A stretch of 64,000 nucleotides of DNA, taken from positions 227,760-291,759 of the forward strand of contig JADFDS010000011.1 of assembly GCA_018262715.1 (NCBI GenBank). The letters run 5' to 3'. A program made the position numbers and the translations under genes. This stretch comes from Bacteroidota bacterium (GTDB taxonomy: Bacteria > Bacteroidota > Bacteroidia > Bacteroidales > VadinHA17). Each line of letters opens with the position of its first letter. Within the stretch, counting starts at the first letter, position 1. A model generated the notes under the pieces. The model was not told where the DNA came from and did not search any database. It saw only the letters and a program-made list of their open reading frames with translations. Positions 1 to 7,966 of this stretch are shown piece after piece.

Positions 1-180
1 GTAAAGCCTGACATATTCGTCGAACATGGCCATGTACCTCAATACCTGCTCATTACTCAGGTGTTTTGCCAGGAAAAGCCTGACAATGTCCCTTCCCCTG
101 CCTGATATCTCAGGATCATCGTGAACATCACCTATCAGTGCGAAAAGCTGAATCAGGGCTTTCAGAATGGGTTCACTCAT
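1..180 (-). CDS. N-terminal fragment of an unidentified gene, cut by the window edge
   Basis: Reading the minus strand from the ATG at 178-180 gives an open frame of 60 codons that runs off the window edge (MSEPILKALIQLFALIG...). It is absent from the ORF track because no stop lies in the window. The helical, hydrophobic-rich start followed by a small acidic linker and a segment like LFLAKHLSNEQVLRYM resembles the TerB-like N-terminus of large Bacteroidota ATP-binding-cassette proteins, but this is recollection, not a demonstrated match. It is divergent from the SiaC gene at 383, with about 200 bp of AT-rich DNA between them that probably carries both promoters. Confidence 0.6.
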   Translation of the reverse strand, partial: MSEPILKALIQLFALIGDVHDDPEISGRGRDIVRLFLAKHLSNEQVLRYMAMFDEYVRLY

Positions 181-382
181 CCCGGTTGATTTATTTTATA
201 AACCGCCGCTTCTTTTAGTGCTGCTCCCCCCCTCAAATCCGTCCGGAATCTTATCTTTGTTCAAGATATTCAAGTTACTAATAAAAAAATACATGAAGGG
301 AGAATTTCAGATTAATCCTGTTGCGATGCCCGGAAAGGCTGCGGACCGTGTATTTTCCCGGGCGACTTAATGAGGAACTCCT

Positions 383-784
383 ATGGACAAGCTGATTCTC
401 AGCCCGACTGTTTTCACGCCCAGGGTCATTCTTGATCATGAAGAGCATTATCTTGAAATCTCAGGAGAGTCAAGGCCAAACGACGTACGCGAGTTCTTCG
501 GACCTATCATTCAGTGGATGAATGATTACAGCGAGTCGCTTCAGAGATCAGGCAACCTCGGCAAACCTGTTGTCTCGCATTTTAACTTCAATTACTTCAA
601 TTCTGCATCTGCGAAATGCATTCTCGATATTTGCAAGATACTTGCCAGGATAAAGTCAGGAGGAACGGACATCTCAGTTAAATGGTATTATGTCATGGGT
701 GATGATGACATGAAGGAGACAGGCAGGGAGATGGAAATGATTGTAAACCTACCCTTCGAACTGATAGAGATTCAGAGTCAATGA
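383..784 (+). CDS. SiaC-family regulatory phosphoprotein (DUF1987)
   Basis: A 133-residue protein that matches the SiaC/DUF1987 family over almost its full length: an N-terminal strand pair (LEISGESRPNDVREFFGPI), a central segment with the strand HFNFNYFNSASAKCILDI and a C-terminal strand-helix. In Pseudomonas, SiaC is an anti-sigma-antagonist-like switch that binds the diguanylate cyclase SiaD and is phosphorylated by SiaB and dephosphorylated by the PP2C phosphatase SiaA. Here the next gene encodes a PP2C-type phosphatase and its ATG overlaps this stop (ATGA), so the two are translationally coupled, which fits a phosphatase-substrate pair. No SiaB kinase or GGDEF protein is visible in the window. 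The start is supported by a purine-rich stretch (GAGGAACTCC) just upstream. Family assignment is firm; the partner relation is inference. Confidence 0.85.
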   Translation: MDKLILSPTVFTPRVILDHEEHYLEISGESRPNDVREFFGPIIQWMNDYSESLQRSGNLGKPVVSHFNFNYFNSASAKCILDICKILARIKSGGTDISVKWYYVMGDDDMKETGREMEMIVNLPFELIEIQSQ

Positions 785-2607
785 CAGCAGACGGAGGACA
801 GGCTGACCCGGTCTGGTTCAGTGAGCAACTTGCCCCATTGGTCGCGGCCAGCCTTTGCAGACATTTCAAAAGAGTTTCCGCGGGCGGCAGGGGTCACCCA
901 GTAAGGACCCGCCATGATCACGCAATGCCAGAAAAGGGATTCTGGCAGGTATATGCAGAAGGGATTCCCTCAAAGTATAATTCTCTGGGGCTTATCATAA
1001 AACCTTTCGGAGAATTCTGCAGGACCTGCATCATTACCGAAGAGGAGATAAATGCCATGGTATCGACGGATATTGAAAGGTTCGCCGGTCAGTCTGGCAT
1101 CGCGGAGCGAAGAGGTTTCTTTCTCACCCTGAATTATCTCATCCCGGCCTGCCTGAAGGAGGCCGGCTGTGAGATCGTCGGACAGGAAGAGGCAGAGGGT
1201 GTGACCGTCTCACTGGCGCGGAAGATAGCCCGGGCGATTCATGCAGGATACCTGCGCGAGATGAACAGGCAGTCATCCTCAATACCCGGGGCAAATGCCG
1301 TCAGAGTTGCAGAATTTGATGATCTGCCGGGTGAGATCCGTGAGTCAAACATAAGCAATGCGCTTCATATACCTTCCAAACTGCTCGCCATAGGTTACAG
1401 GATAAGGCCTGTCAGGAAGGGCTATAAAGCAAAGGCTTTGCATCTTGATGACGAAGAAATTGAAACTATGGCCAGGGTGGAGCATCTCAGGTGGAGCTGG
1501 GAGAAAAGGCTCTGCGGGTGGACATACGGAAAGACAAGGGATGAGCGACATAAAAGGCATCCTAACCTGGTGCCTTACGGAGACCTGACTGATGATGAGA
1601 AGCAAAAGGATCGTGAGCTGGTACGGATGGTGCCGGGCATACTCCGGGACATAAGATTTGAAGCATACCCGGTATCATCCGGACATACGGCCAGGCTGGC
1701 GTATGCCCTTAAACCACGGAGCAGCATTCAGAAGCTTCTGCTGGGTACAAATGACCTCAGCGCAGAGATAAGCCTCCTTACCGGGAATTCGCCCTCAATC
1801 ATGGAAAAGCTGAGATCAATCGATGACAGGATCAGGCTTACGATAAATGAGGTGGAGGGCAGCTACAACTATGCCAGGTACATACAGGATGCTTTTCTGC
1901 CGGGTGACCTTGATATCAGGGAATGCTTCACCGACAGTTTTGTCCTGTTCGAGCCCAGAGATATCGTAAGCGGTGATTTCTACCTCTTCAGCAGGCAGGA
2001 GGGCATGGTTACCTTTGGTCTGGCTGATTGTACAGGGCATGGCATACCGGCGGCACTTATAAGCACAATCGGATACGGAATCCTTGACCAGTCAGTGAAT
2101 ATCCTGAAGATTGACGATCCCTCAGAGGCACTTTCAAATCTCTACTCCGGCATTCACAGGTTCCTGCGGAAAGATGACCGGGAATCAGGGCTGCCGGATG
2201 ATATGACAATCGTTCTGTGCAGGTTTGACCCGGTTTCGATGAGGCTGTACCATGCCGGTGCCGGAAATGCAATTTTTCATGTCACTGACGGGAAAATCTC
2301 GGGAAATCTCTCAGGGATGCTCTCCGGGGGCCAGCTCAGCAACGGAAACTATGGTTTTAAGACCAGGACACTTCAGCTTGACACGCATGACGTGCTCTAT
2401 CTCTGCTCTGACGGATTTGCAGATCAGTTTGGAGGCGGCAATCACCGGCGGTACGGCTGGAACCGGCTTCGTGACTTCCTGCTTGAAATAAGCGGGCATC
2501 CCATGGCTGAGCAGGGTGACATGCTGTATGAGGAACTTGAGCAATGGCGGGGCGAGACGGATGAAGACCAGACGGACGATATTACAGTCATCGGCATCAG
2601 GGTGTGA
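781..2607 (+). CDS. RyR-domain / SpoIIE-type PP2C serine phosphatase fusion
   Basis: 608 residues in three parts. Residues 1 to about 150 are not recognised. Residues about 165-295 carry a RyR domain: an ARAIHAGYL helix, then LPGEIRESN, then EHLRWSWEKRLCGWTYG and HPNLVPYGDL with DDEKQKDRELVR, the order seen in prokaryotic RyR domains. Residues about 370-608 are a PP2C/SpoIIE phosphatase with the metal-binding and fold motifs RDIVSGDFY, ADCTGHGIPAALIS, LPDDMTIVL, GAGNAIF, CSDGFADQFGG and QTDDITVIGI; the catalytic aspartates look intact. It lacks membrane segments, so it should be cytoplasmic. RyR domains have been proposed to bind nucleotides or nucleotide-derived signals, so the RyR part is probably the sensor that gates dephosphorylation of the upstream SiaC. 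The start overlaps the SiaC stop by 4 bp. Domain calls are strong; the sensing role is inference. Confidence 0.85.
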   Translation: MTADGGQADPVWFSEQLAPLVAASLCRHFKRVSAGGRGHPVRTRHDHAMPEKGFWQVYAEGIPSKYNSLGLIIKPFGEFCRTCIITEEEINAMVSTDIERFAGQSGIAERRGFFLTLNYLIPACLKEAGCEIVGQEEAEGVTVSLARKIARAIHAGYLREMNRQSSSIPGANAVRVAEFDDLPGEIRESNISNALHIPSKLLAIGYRIRPVRKGYKAKALHLDDEEIETMARVEHLRWSWEKRLCGWTYGKTRDERHKRHPNLVPYGDLTDDEKQKDRELVRMVPGILRDIRFEAYPVSSGHTARLAYALKPRSSIQKLLLGTNDLSAEISLLTGNSPSIMEKLRSIDDRIRLTINEVEGSYNYARYIQDAFLPGDLDIRECFTDSFVLFEPRDIVSGDFYLFSRQEGMVTFGLADCTGHGIPAALISTIGYGILDQSVNILKIDDPSEALSNLYSGIHRFLRKDDRESGLPDDMTIVLCRFDPVSMRLYHAGAGNAIFHVTDGKISGNLSGMLSGGQLSNGNYGFKTRTLQLDTHDVLYLCSDGFADQFGGGNHRRYGWNRLRDFLLEISGHPMAEQGDMLYEELEQWRGETDEDQTDDITVIGIRV

Positions 2608-2667
2608 CGGTTTTTGCTGCGGGGGCTCCTGAAACCTGACCGGACCCCGGACGGTGCCATTACTTTA

Positions 2668-2699
2668 TTTGACATGGCCCTTTTAGTTTCCTAACTTTG
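2668..2699 (+). promoter_or_regulatory. Bacteroidota-type promoter before the first TIR gene
   Basis: TTTG at 2668-2671 and TAACTTTG at 2692-2699 are separated by exactly 20 bp, matching the primary-sigma -33/-7 consensus of Bacteroidota (TTTG and TAnnTTTG). The -7 box ends 18 bp before the ATG at 2718, giving a very short leader. The presence of its own promoter argues that the TIR gene is not only read through from the SiaC/PP2C pair. Confidence 0.7.
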
Positions 2700-2717
2700 A
2701 TAAAATGAATTTATTAG

Positions 2718-5105
2718 ATGGCCAGCCTTGTCCCGGGATATGAGTATGACATCTTCATCAGCTACCGGCAGAAAGATAACAGGTATGACGGCTGGGTCAC
2801 TGAATTTGTTGATCATCTTAAGAGCGAACTGGAAGCCACCTTCAAGGAAGAGATAAGTGTCTGGTTCGATCTGAATCCGCATGACGGTCTGCTTGATGCA
2901 CATGATGTGGATGAATCACTCAGGGAAAAACTGAAATGCCTCGTCTTTATTCCGGTAATATCCCGAACCTACTGTGACCCCAGATCCTTCGCATGGGAGC
3001 ATGAGTTCATGGCCTTTATGGGGATGGCTGCCGGCGACAGGTTCGGACTGAAGGTGAAACTCCCTGCCGGGAATGTGGCATCCAGGGTCTTGCCGGTTCA
3101 GATCCATGAGCTTAAACCTGATGACAGGTCTCTTGTTGAGGAGGCCCTGGGCGGATTTCTCAGGCCGATAGAATTTGTTTACGCCGAACCGGGCGTAAAC
3201 CGCCCTCTTACGCCGGGAGATTCTGCTGAAAAGAACCTTCACAAAATCAGTTACCGCAACCAGGTCAACAAGGTTGCCAATACAATAGATGAAGTTATCT
3301 CAGGCATTGTCAGGGCAGCAGCAGCCCAATCAGCGGATCAGTTGGCCGGAACCACACCGCCATCTGAGATCCGGGCAGAAAAACATGTCGGCGGCAGACT
3401 CAAGGCAAACCGGGAAAAATGGGTGTCAATAGGTTCAGGTTCCCTGATTATCGTCCTGGCGCTCATTTCCCTGTATCTGTTCTCGGGTGGAACCAGACTG
3501 CCGTTCTCCGAGCGCGACTGGATACTGATTTCAGATTTCGAGAACAACACCGGCAATCCTGTTTTTGACAAGTCGCTTTACACCGCCTTTTCCATCTCAG
3601 CCGGTCAGTCGAGGTATGCCAATGTTTTTACCAGGTCAAGGATGCTCGAAGCATTGTCAAGGATGAAAATGGCAGGTCTGAAATTCATCGACGAGCCTAC
3701 CGGCAGGGAGATCGCCCTGCGTGAAGGGATCAGCCTCATGATAGTGCCCGGCATAAGTGAAGCCGGGAATCAGTATGCCATCACGGCAAAAATCATTGAA
3801 ACGAAAACGGGCAATTCCCTGAGATCAGAAATCCTGTATGCTGCGAACGAGGCTGAGATACTGCCCGTGATCGACAAATTAAGCAGGAAGATCCGCAAAG
3901 ACCTTGGTGAGTCGAGATACGATATTTCTCTTCAGGACAAGCCCCTGACAAGAGTAACTACCTCATCTCTTCCAGCCCTGCAACAATATTCGCTGGGGCA
4001 TGAGAGCCATCTCTTTTCTGATTTCAGGAGGGCAAGGGAATTCTATGAGAATGCACTCAGGGCAGACACGGGATTTGTGGCAGCAAAAGCATCACTGGGC
4101 AATATTTTAATTCAGAAATTCAATGATTCTTCCGGGAAAGCGCTGGTGAGGCAGGCGGTAAGGGATGCCGGAAACCTGACTGACCGGGAACGGTACAGCA
4201 TACTTGCCTTTTATGCTGAAAATATTGAACATGACTTCGATAAGGCAATTGCCAATATGGAAATATTAAAGAGGCTCTATCCTGATGACCCTGTAATTCA
4301 TAATAATCTCGGCTGGTACCATCAGCAGAACGGGCAGTACGAACTGGCACTGCCGGAATACAAACAGGCAGTCAGGGTAAATCCTCACATGATCCTGACC
4401 TATTCCGGCATTCTCTGGATATACGGAGAGTACATCGGCAATGCTGATTCGGTGGATGTCTGGGCAAAAAAAATGGTTGCAGACAATCCCGACAGTCCAT
4501 GGGCATATTACTATATGGCATCGGCATGGTTGTTCCGTGACAGTATAGAGAAAAGCATAGAATGCCATCAAAAGGCCAGAGAGTTATCGCCGGGTTTAAT
4601 GATAAATAATTACCGGCTGGGCCACACTTACATGGATTCGGGGAGGTATGACGAAGCAATAGAGGTCTTTGAAGAAATCCTGGCCATTGATCCGGAAGAG
4701 TACTCTGCATATTATAATCTTGGTTGTTGTCATGAAGCCCTGGGAAATCAGCCGGACGCAAGAGCCTGCTTCCTGAAGTTCAGGAAAAATGCTGAGGAAA
4801 AATGGTTGAAACACTACCCTGACTATTACGCAACCTATACAACACTCGCCTCTGTGGCTGCCAGGCTTGACGAGATGGAACTGTCGCGGCAGCTGCTGAA
4901 TAAAGCAGTTGAACTTGATTCTGCACAGTATTTTTCCTTCGCAGAAGTGCTGTGTGTCCAGGGCGAAATCCCGGAAGCCATTGATAATTTTGAACTTGCC
5001 CTTGAGCATGGCTACAGGAGTCTATATGGGCTTAAAGGCAATCCCGAACTGGCAGCGCTCCGGTTTGACATCCGCCTTAAAAACCTGCTGGATAAATATT
5101 TCTGA
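2718..5105 (+). CDS. TIR-domain protein with membrane segment and TPR repeats (paralog 1)
   Basis: 795 residues. Residues about 8-140 form a TIR domain: YDIFISYRQKDN (strand A/box 1), a long alpha-A region, SVWFDLNP, then VFIPVISRTYCDP and SFAWEHEFMAF; the Glu of HEF sits where catalytic NADase TIRs have their essential Glu. A single membrane segment follows at about 236-256 (SLIIVLALISLYLF). Residues about 262-395 resemble the FlgO/TolB-like alpha/beta domain found in bacterial adenylate-cyclase-type TPR proteins, and residues about 410-790 are TPR repeats (for example YDEAIEVFEEILAIDPEEYSAYYNLGCC). Topology would put TIR inside and TPRs outside the inner membrane. This is a known, widespread Bacteroidota family, but its function is not established. 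It is a close paralog of the next gene. Confidence 0.85.
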   Translation: MASLVPGYEYDIFISYRQKDNRYDGWVTEFVDHLKSELEATFKEEISVWFDLNPHDGLLDAHDVDESLREKLKCLVFIPVISRTYCDPRSFAWEHEFMAFMGMAAGDRFGLKVKLPAGNVASRVLPVQIHELKPDDRSLVEEALGGFLRPIEFVYAEPGVNRPLTPGDSAEKNLHKISYRNQVNKVANTIDEVISGIVRAAAAQSADQLAGTTPPSEIRAEKHVGGRLKANREKWVSIGSGSLIIVLALISLYLFSGGTRLPFSERDWILISDFENNTGNPVFDKSLYTAFSISAGQSRYANVFTRSRMLEALSRMKMAGLKFIDEPTGREIALREGISLMIVPGISEAGNQYAITAKIIETKTGNSLRSEILYAANEAEILPVIDKLSRKIRKDLGESRYDISLQDKPLTRVTTSSLPALQQYSLGHESHLFSDFRRAREFYENALRADTGFVAAKASLGNILIQKFNDSSGKALVRQAVRDAGNLTDRERYSILAFYAENIEHDFDKAIANMEILKRLYPDDPVIHNNLGWYHQQNGQYELALPEYKQAVRVNPHMILTYSGILWIYGEYIGNADSVDVWAKKMVADNPDSPWAYYYMASAWLFRDSIEKSIECHQKARELSPGLMINNYRLGHTYMDSGRYDEAIEVFEEILAIDPEEYSAYYNLGCCHEALGNQPDARACFLKFRKNAEEKWLKHYPDYYATYTTLASVAARLDEMELSRQLLNKAVELDSAQYFSFAEVLCVQGEIPEAIDNFELALEHGYRSLYGLKGNPELAALRFDIRLKNLLDKYF

Positions 5106-5209
5106 CCTGACTCAATGGTTCACACCGGGGCGCAGCAGGTTAAGTTTATACAGCATTGACAATGAACTGATTTAATATATTTTGAGAAGGAGGGTAACGG
5201 CTGAAAATA

Positions 5210-5241
5210 TTTGGTTTGCCTTGTGCACTTTCGTAACTTTA
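5210..5241 (+). promoter_or_regulatory. Bacteroidota-type promoter before the second TIR gene
   Basis: TTTG at 5210-5213 and TAACTTTA at 5234-5241 are again separated by exactly 20 bp, and the -7 box lies 18 bp before the ATG at 5260, the same geometry as the promoter of the first TIR gene. The final A instead of G in the -7 box makes it slightly weaker by consensus. Confidence 0.65.
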
Positions 5242-5259
5242 TAAAAATGGACGGATAAC

Positions 5260-7728
5260 ATGGCCTCACTTATAGCGGGATACGGGTATGATATCTTTAT
5301 CAGCTACCGCCAGAATGATAACAGGCACGACGGATGGGTCACCCGGTTCGTGGACCATCTGAAGGGAGAGCTTGAAGCCACATTCAAGGAGGAGGTCTCC
5401 GTTTACTTTGACCTGAATCCTCATAACGGCCTTCTTGATACTCATGACGTTGACGAATCGCTGAAGGAAAAGCTGAAATGCCTGATCTTTATTCCGGTTA
5501 TATCCCGGACCTACTGTGACCCCAAATCGTTTGCATGGGAACATGAGTTCAGGGCGTTTGCAGGGATGGCTTCCAATGACAGTCTCGGGCTGAAGGTTAC
5601 TCTGCACAGCGGCAACGTGGCAAGCCGGATACTGCCCGTACGGATACATGAGCTCGATGATGAGGACAACAGGCTGATTGAGAAGGAAACCGGAGGCGTA
5701 CTCAGGGCTATTGATTTTGTCTACCGGGAACCCGGAGTCAACCGACCTCTCACACCTGATGATGACGAGCACAGGAACCTGTCAGGAACCAGGTACCGCA
5801 ATCAGATCAATAAGACAGCCAATGCTGTCAGGGAGATAATCCTGGCCTTGCAGTCAGAACATCACCCGGCACACCGGGAAAAACTATCCGGGAAAGAACC
5901 GTGGGAAGAGCCTGTGAAGGCGCATGCCGGTAACGGGAAGCGGAAAATCAGCGAATTGTTGACGCCGAAACGTCTCCTCACTCTTCTGGTGCCGGTTCTT
6001 GCAATAGGATTGTCTCTGCTTTTGCTGTCGAGGTTTGCCGGCCGCCCCGGAAGACCGGCAGGAATCAATGAAAAATCAATAGCAGTGCTTCCGTTCGAGA
6101 TTATCGGGTCCGGAAACGGGAATATATGGCTGGGCGATGCACTTACAGATGAGATCATTTCGCAGCTGTGCAAGATCAATGACCTGGAGGTACGGCCCAG
6201 GACTTCCGTCATGAGGTACAGGGCAACAACCATATCAATACCTGCTATCGGGCGCGAGCTGGGCACAAATTATATCATTGAAGGTAACTGTCAGATATTC
6301 AATGAAGTTGTTAGGATAACGGTAAAACTCATAAATGCCCGGAAAGATCAGCAGCTCTGGAGTGACGTCTTTGAGGGTACATGGGACTCACTGCACGGGA
6401 TGCAGACAGACATAGCCATTAAGACTGCAGCCACCCTACAGGCGGTGCTCACCCCTGAAGAAAAAGCACGTATTGAGAAAAATCCTACCGGAAGTGCAGG
6501 GGCCTACCGTAATTTCCTGAAAGCCAATGTTCTTTCTGACAATGCCCAGTATTTTCTGCTCGCGGGTAACCGGTTTGTTGACTCCATAAGCTTTACTGCT
6601 GCCATCTCGATGTACGATAAGGCAATTGCAGAGGACCCTGGCTTTGCCCTTGCCTATGCCAGGAGGGCCATAGCACGTTCATGGGGATACTATTCAGGTC
6701 AGCTTGATGATTCGCACCTGCTAAAATGCAAGGCTGACGCTGACAGGGCGTTCGCACTTGACAATAACCTGCCTGATGCCCGCATTGCGCTGGGATTTTA
6801 CAACTACTACTGCATGAGGGATTACCGGGAAGCGCTCTCCCAGTTCAGCCGGGCAGCTGAGACAGACCCCGCAGATTATCAGCCTCCGTTCTATATGGCC
6901 ATGGTCTACCGCAGGATGGGCGAATGGCAGAAATCACAGGATCTCCTGAGGAAGGTAATGATGGAAGATCCACGGGATGCGATTGTGCTTATCAATATTG
7001 GAACATCATTTGTCTTTATGCACAGTTTCGATACTGCCCTTGTTCAGTTCAGCAAAGCAATAAATGTCATGCCGGAATGGCCCGGACCCTACATCAATGC
7101 GATAGATGCCTGCCTGCTGAAAGACGGGAATACCACCATGGCGCGGGAGATGCTTGACTCCCTCACGGCCAGGACCGGCCGGACAGATAATTATTTCAGG
7201 ATCTTCCTGAATATCTGCGATGGCAGGTACCGCGATGCCCTGAATGATTTACAGTCTTCATCCAATGATGACTTCGAGTCTCCGGGACTCCGGTACCTGT
7301 TGAGCGGGCTGTCATACGGCCTTATCAATGATGAGGCAATGACTACGGCGTACTATGATTCTGCACTGGTGACATACAAGAAGCTAATAATGGAGAACCC
7401 GGACGACTATTATTCTCACAGTTGCATCGGACTGGCATACGCCGGCCTGGGAAATGCAACTGACGCAGTCATTGCCGGAAAAACCGCAGTGCAGCTCGCC
7501 GGTGACAACTACCTGGTAAAACATGACATGATTGTCAACCTGGCCAAAATATATGCCATGACCGGAAACTATCCCGAGGCAATACGTCAGGTGGAATATC
7601 TTCTGACCAATCCCTCATGGTTCTCACTGAACATCATCCGGATTGATCCGTCATGGGGAAAGCTGTCAGAAACCCCTGAGTTCAGGACAATGGCAAGGGG
7701 GACAGGCAATTATAAAAAACCTCTTTAG
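5260..7728 (+). CDS. TIR-domain protein with membrane segment, TolB/FlgO-like domain and TPR repeats (paralog 2)
   Basis: 822 residues with the same architecture as the gene before it. The TIR domain (about 8-140) is strongly conserved with paralog 1 (YDIFISYRQNDN, VFFDLNP-like SVYFDLNPHNGLL, IPVISRTYCDP, FAWEHEFRAF), again keeping the Glu in the HEF position. A membrane segment lies at about 238-258 (LLTLLVPVLAIGLSLLLL). Residues about 270-390 form a clear TolB/FlgO-like domain (KSIAVLPFEII, IWLGDALTDEIISQL, YIIEGNCQIF), as in adenylate-cyclase-like TPR proteins, and residues about 430-810 are TPRs. The tail ends only 22 bp before the small gene at 7751, so an operon with the small gene and the radical SAM enzyme is likely. 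The N-terminal halves of the two TIR proteins are much more alike than their C-terminal halves, which points to conserved TIR function and diverged sensing. Confidence 0.85.
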   Translation: MASLIAGYGYDIFISYRQNDNRHDGWVTRFVDHLKGELEATFKEEVSVYFDLNPHNGLLDTHDVDESLKEKLKCLIFIPVISRTYCDPKSFAWEHEFRAFAGMASNDSLGLKVTLHSGNVASRILPVRIHELDDEDNRLIEKETGGVLRAIDFVYREPGVNRPLTPDDDEHRNLSGTRYRNQINKTANAVREIILALQSEHHPAHREKLSGKEPWEEPVKAHAGNGKRKISELLTPKRLLTLLVPVLAIGLSLLLLSRFAGRPGRPAGINEKSIAVLPFEIIGSGNGNIWLGDALTDEIISQLCKINDLEVRPRTSVMRYRATTISIPAIGRELGTNYIIEGNCQIFNEVVRITVKLINARKDQQLWSDVFEGTWDSLHGMQTDIAIKTAATLQAVLTPEEKARIEKNPTGSAGAYRNFLKANVLSDNAQYFLLAGNRFVDSISFTAAISMYDKAIAEDPGFALAYARRAIARSWGYYSGQLDDSHLLKCKADADRAFALDNNLPDARIALGFYNYYCMRDYREALSQFSRAAETDPADYQPPFYMAMVYRRMGEWQKSQDLLRKVMMEDPRDAIVLINIGTSFVFMHSFDTALVQFSKAINVMPEWPGPYINAIDACLLKDGNTTMAREMLDSLTARTGRTDNYFRIFLNICDGRYRDALNDLQSSSNDDFESPGLRYLLSGLSYGLINDEAMTTAYYDSALVTYKKLIMENPDDYYSHSCIGLAYAGLGNATDAVIAGKTAVQLAGDNYLVKHDMIVNLAKIYAMTGNYPEAIRQVEYLLTNPSWFSLNIIRIDPSWGKLSETPEFRTMARGTGNYKKPL

Positions 7729-7750
7729 TATAAACTTAAAAAAGCAAGTC

Positions 7751-7966
7751 ATGACAAGTTTCGATGACGGGGAAATGTTCAGGCCTTTTCCAAGACCTTT
7801 CCCGATGCATGCTGTGCAGTATTTCAGTCCGCAGGATCTTAATCCGGCGCAGCGGAAAGCTCTGGCGACCATGCTGCTTGAGTTTTATCAGAAATGTGCA
7901 ATGGAGGAACAGAAACTGATCACAGGTATGATCAGTGTAATAAACAACCTCGAGAGCAAGGGTTGA
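7751..7966 (+). CDS. Small unrecognised protein (71 aa) encoded directly before a radical SAM enzyme
   Basis: The ORF track begins this frame at 7643, inside the TIR gene, but the ATG at 7751 is the credible start: it lies 22 bp after the TIR stop and follows an A-rich stretch. The product has 71 residues. The N-terminal third is rich in Phe and Pro (FRPFPRPFPMHAVQYF), the rest looks helical and amphipathic (LNPAQRKALATMLLEFYQK, EEQKLITGMISVINNLE). There is no signal peptide and only one Cys. I do not recognise the family. Its stop (TGA) overlaps the likely TTG start of the radical SAM gene, so the two are translationally coupled. It may be a modification substrate, a leader-like partner or a small subunit; the sequence does not decide. 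Confidence 0.65.
   Translation: MTSFDDGEMFRPFPRPFPMHAVQYFSPQDLNPAQRKALATMLLEFYQKCAMEEQKLITGMISVINNLESKG

Noticed and set aside
167-370. Plus-strand ORF of 67 aa in the first intergenic region
   Set aside because: It overlaps the truncated minus-strand gene start, has no family character, and lies in the promoter region of the SiaC gene.
4266-5009. Long minus-strand ORFs antisense to the TIR-TPR gene
   Set aside because: They are shadows of the TPR coding sequence with Cys/His-rich, family-less translations.
2718-7728. Calling the TIR genes an anti-phage defence system
   Set aside because: The TIR-TM-TPR family is widespread in Bacteroidota and the neighbourhood has no nuclease, restriction, CRISPR or other defence effector. 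Only a signalling role is suggested.
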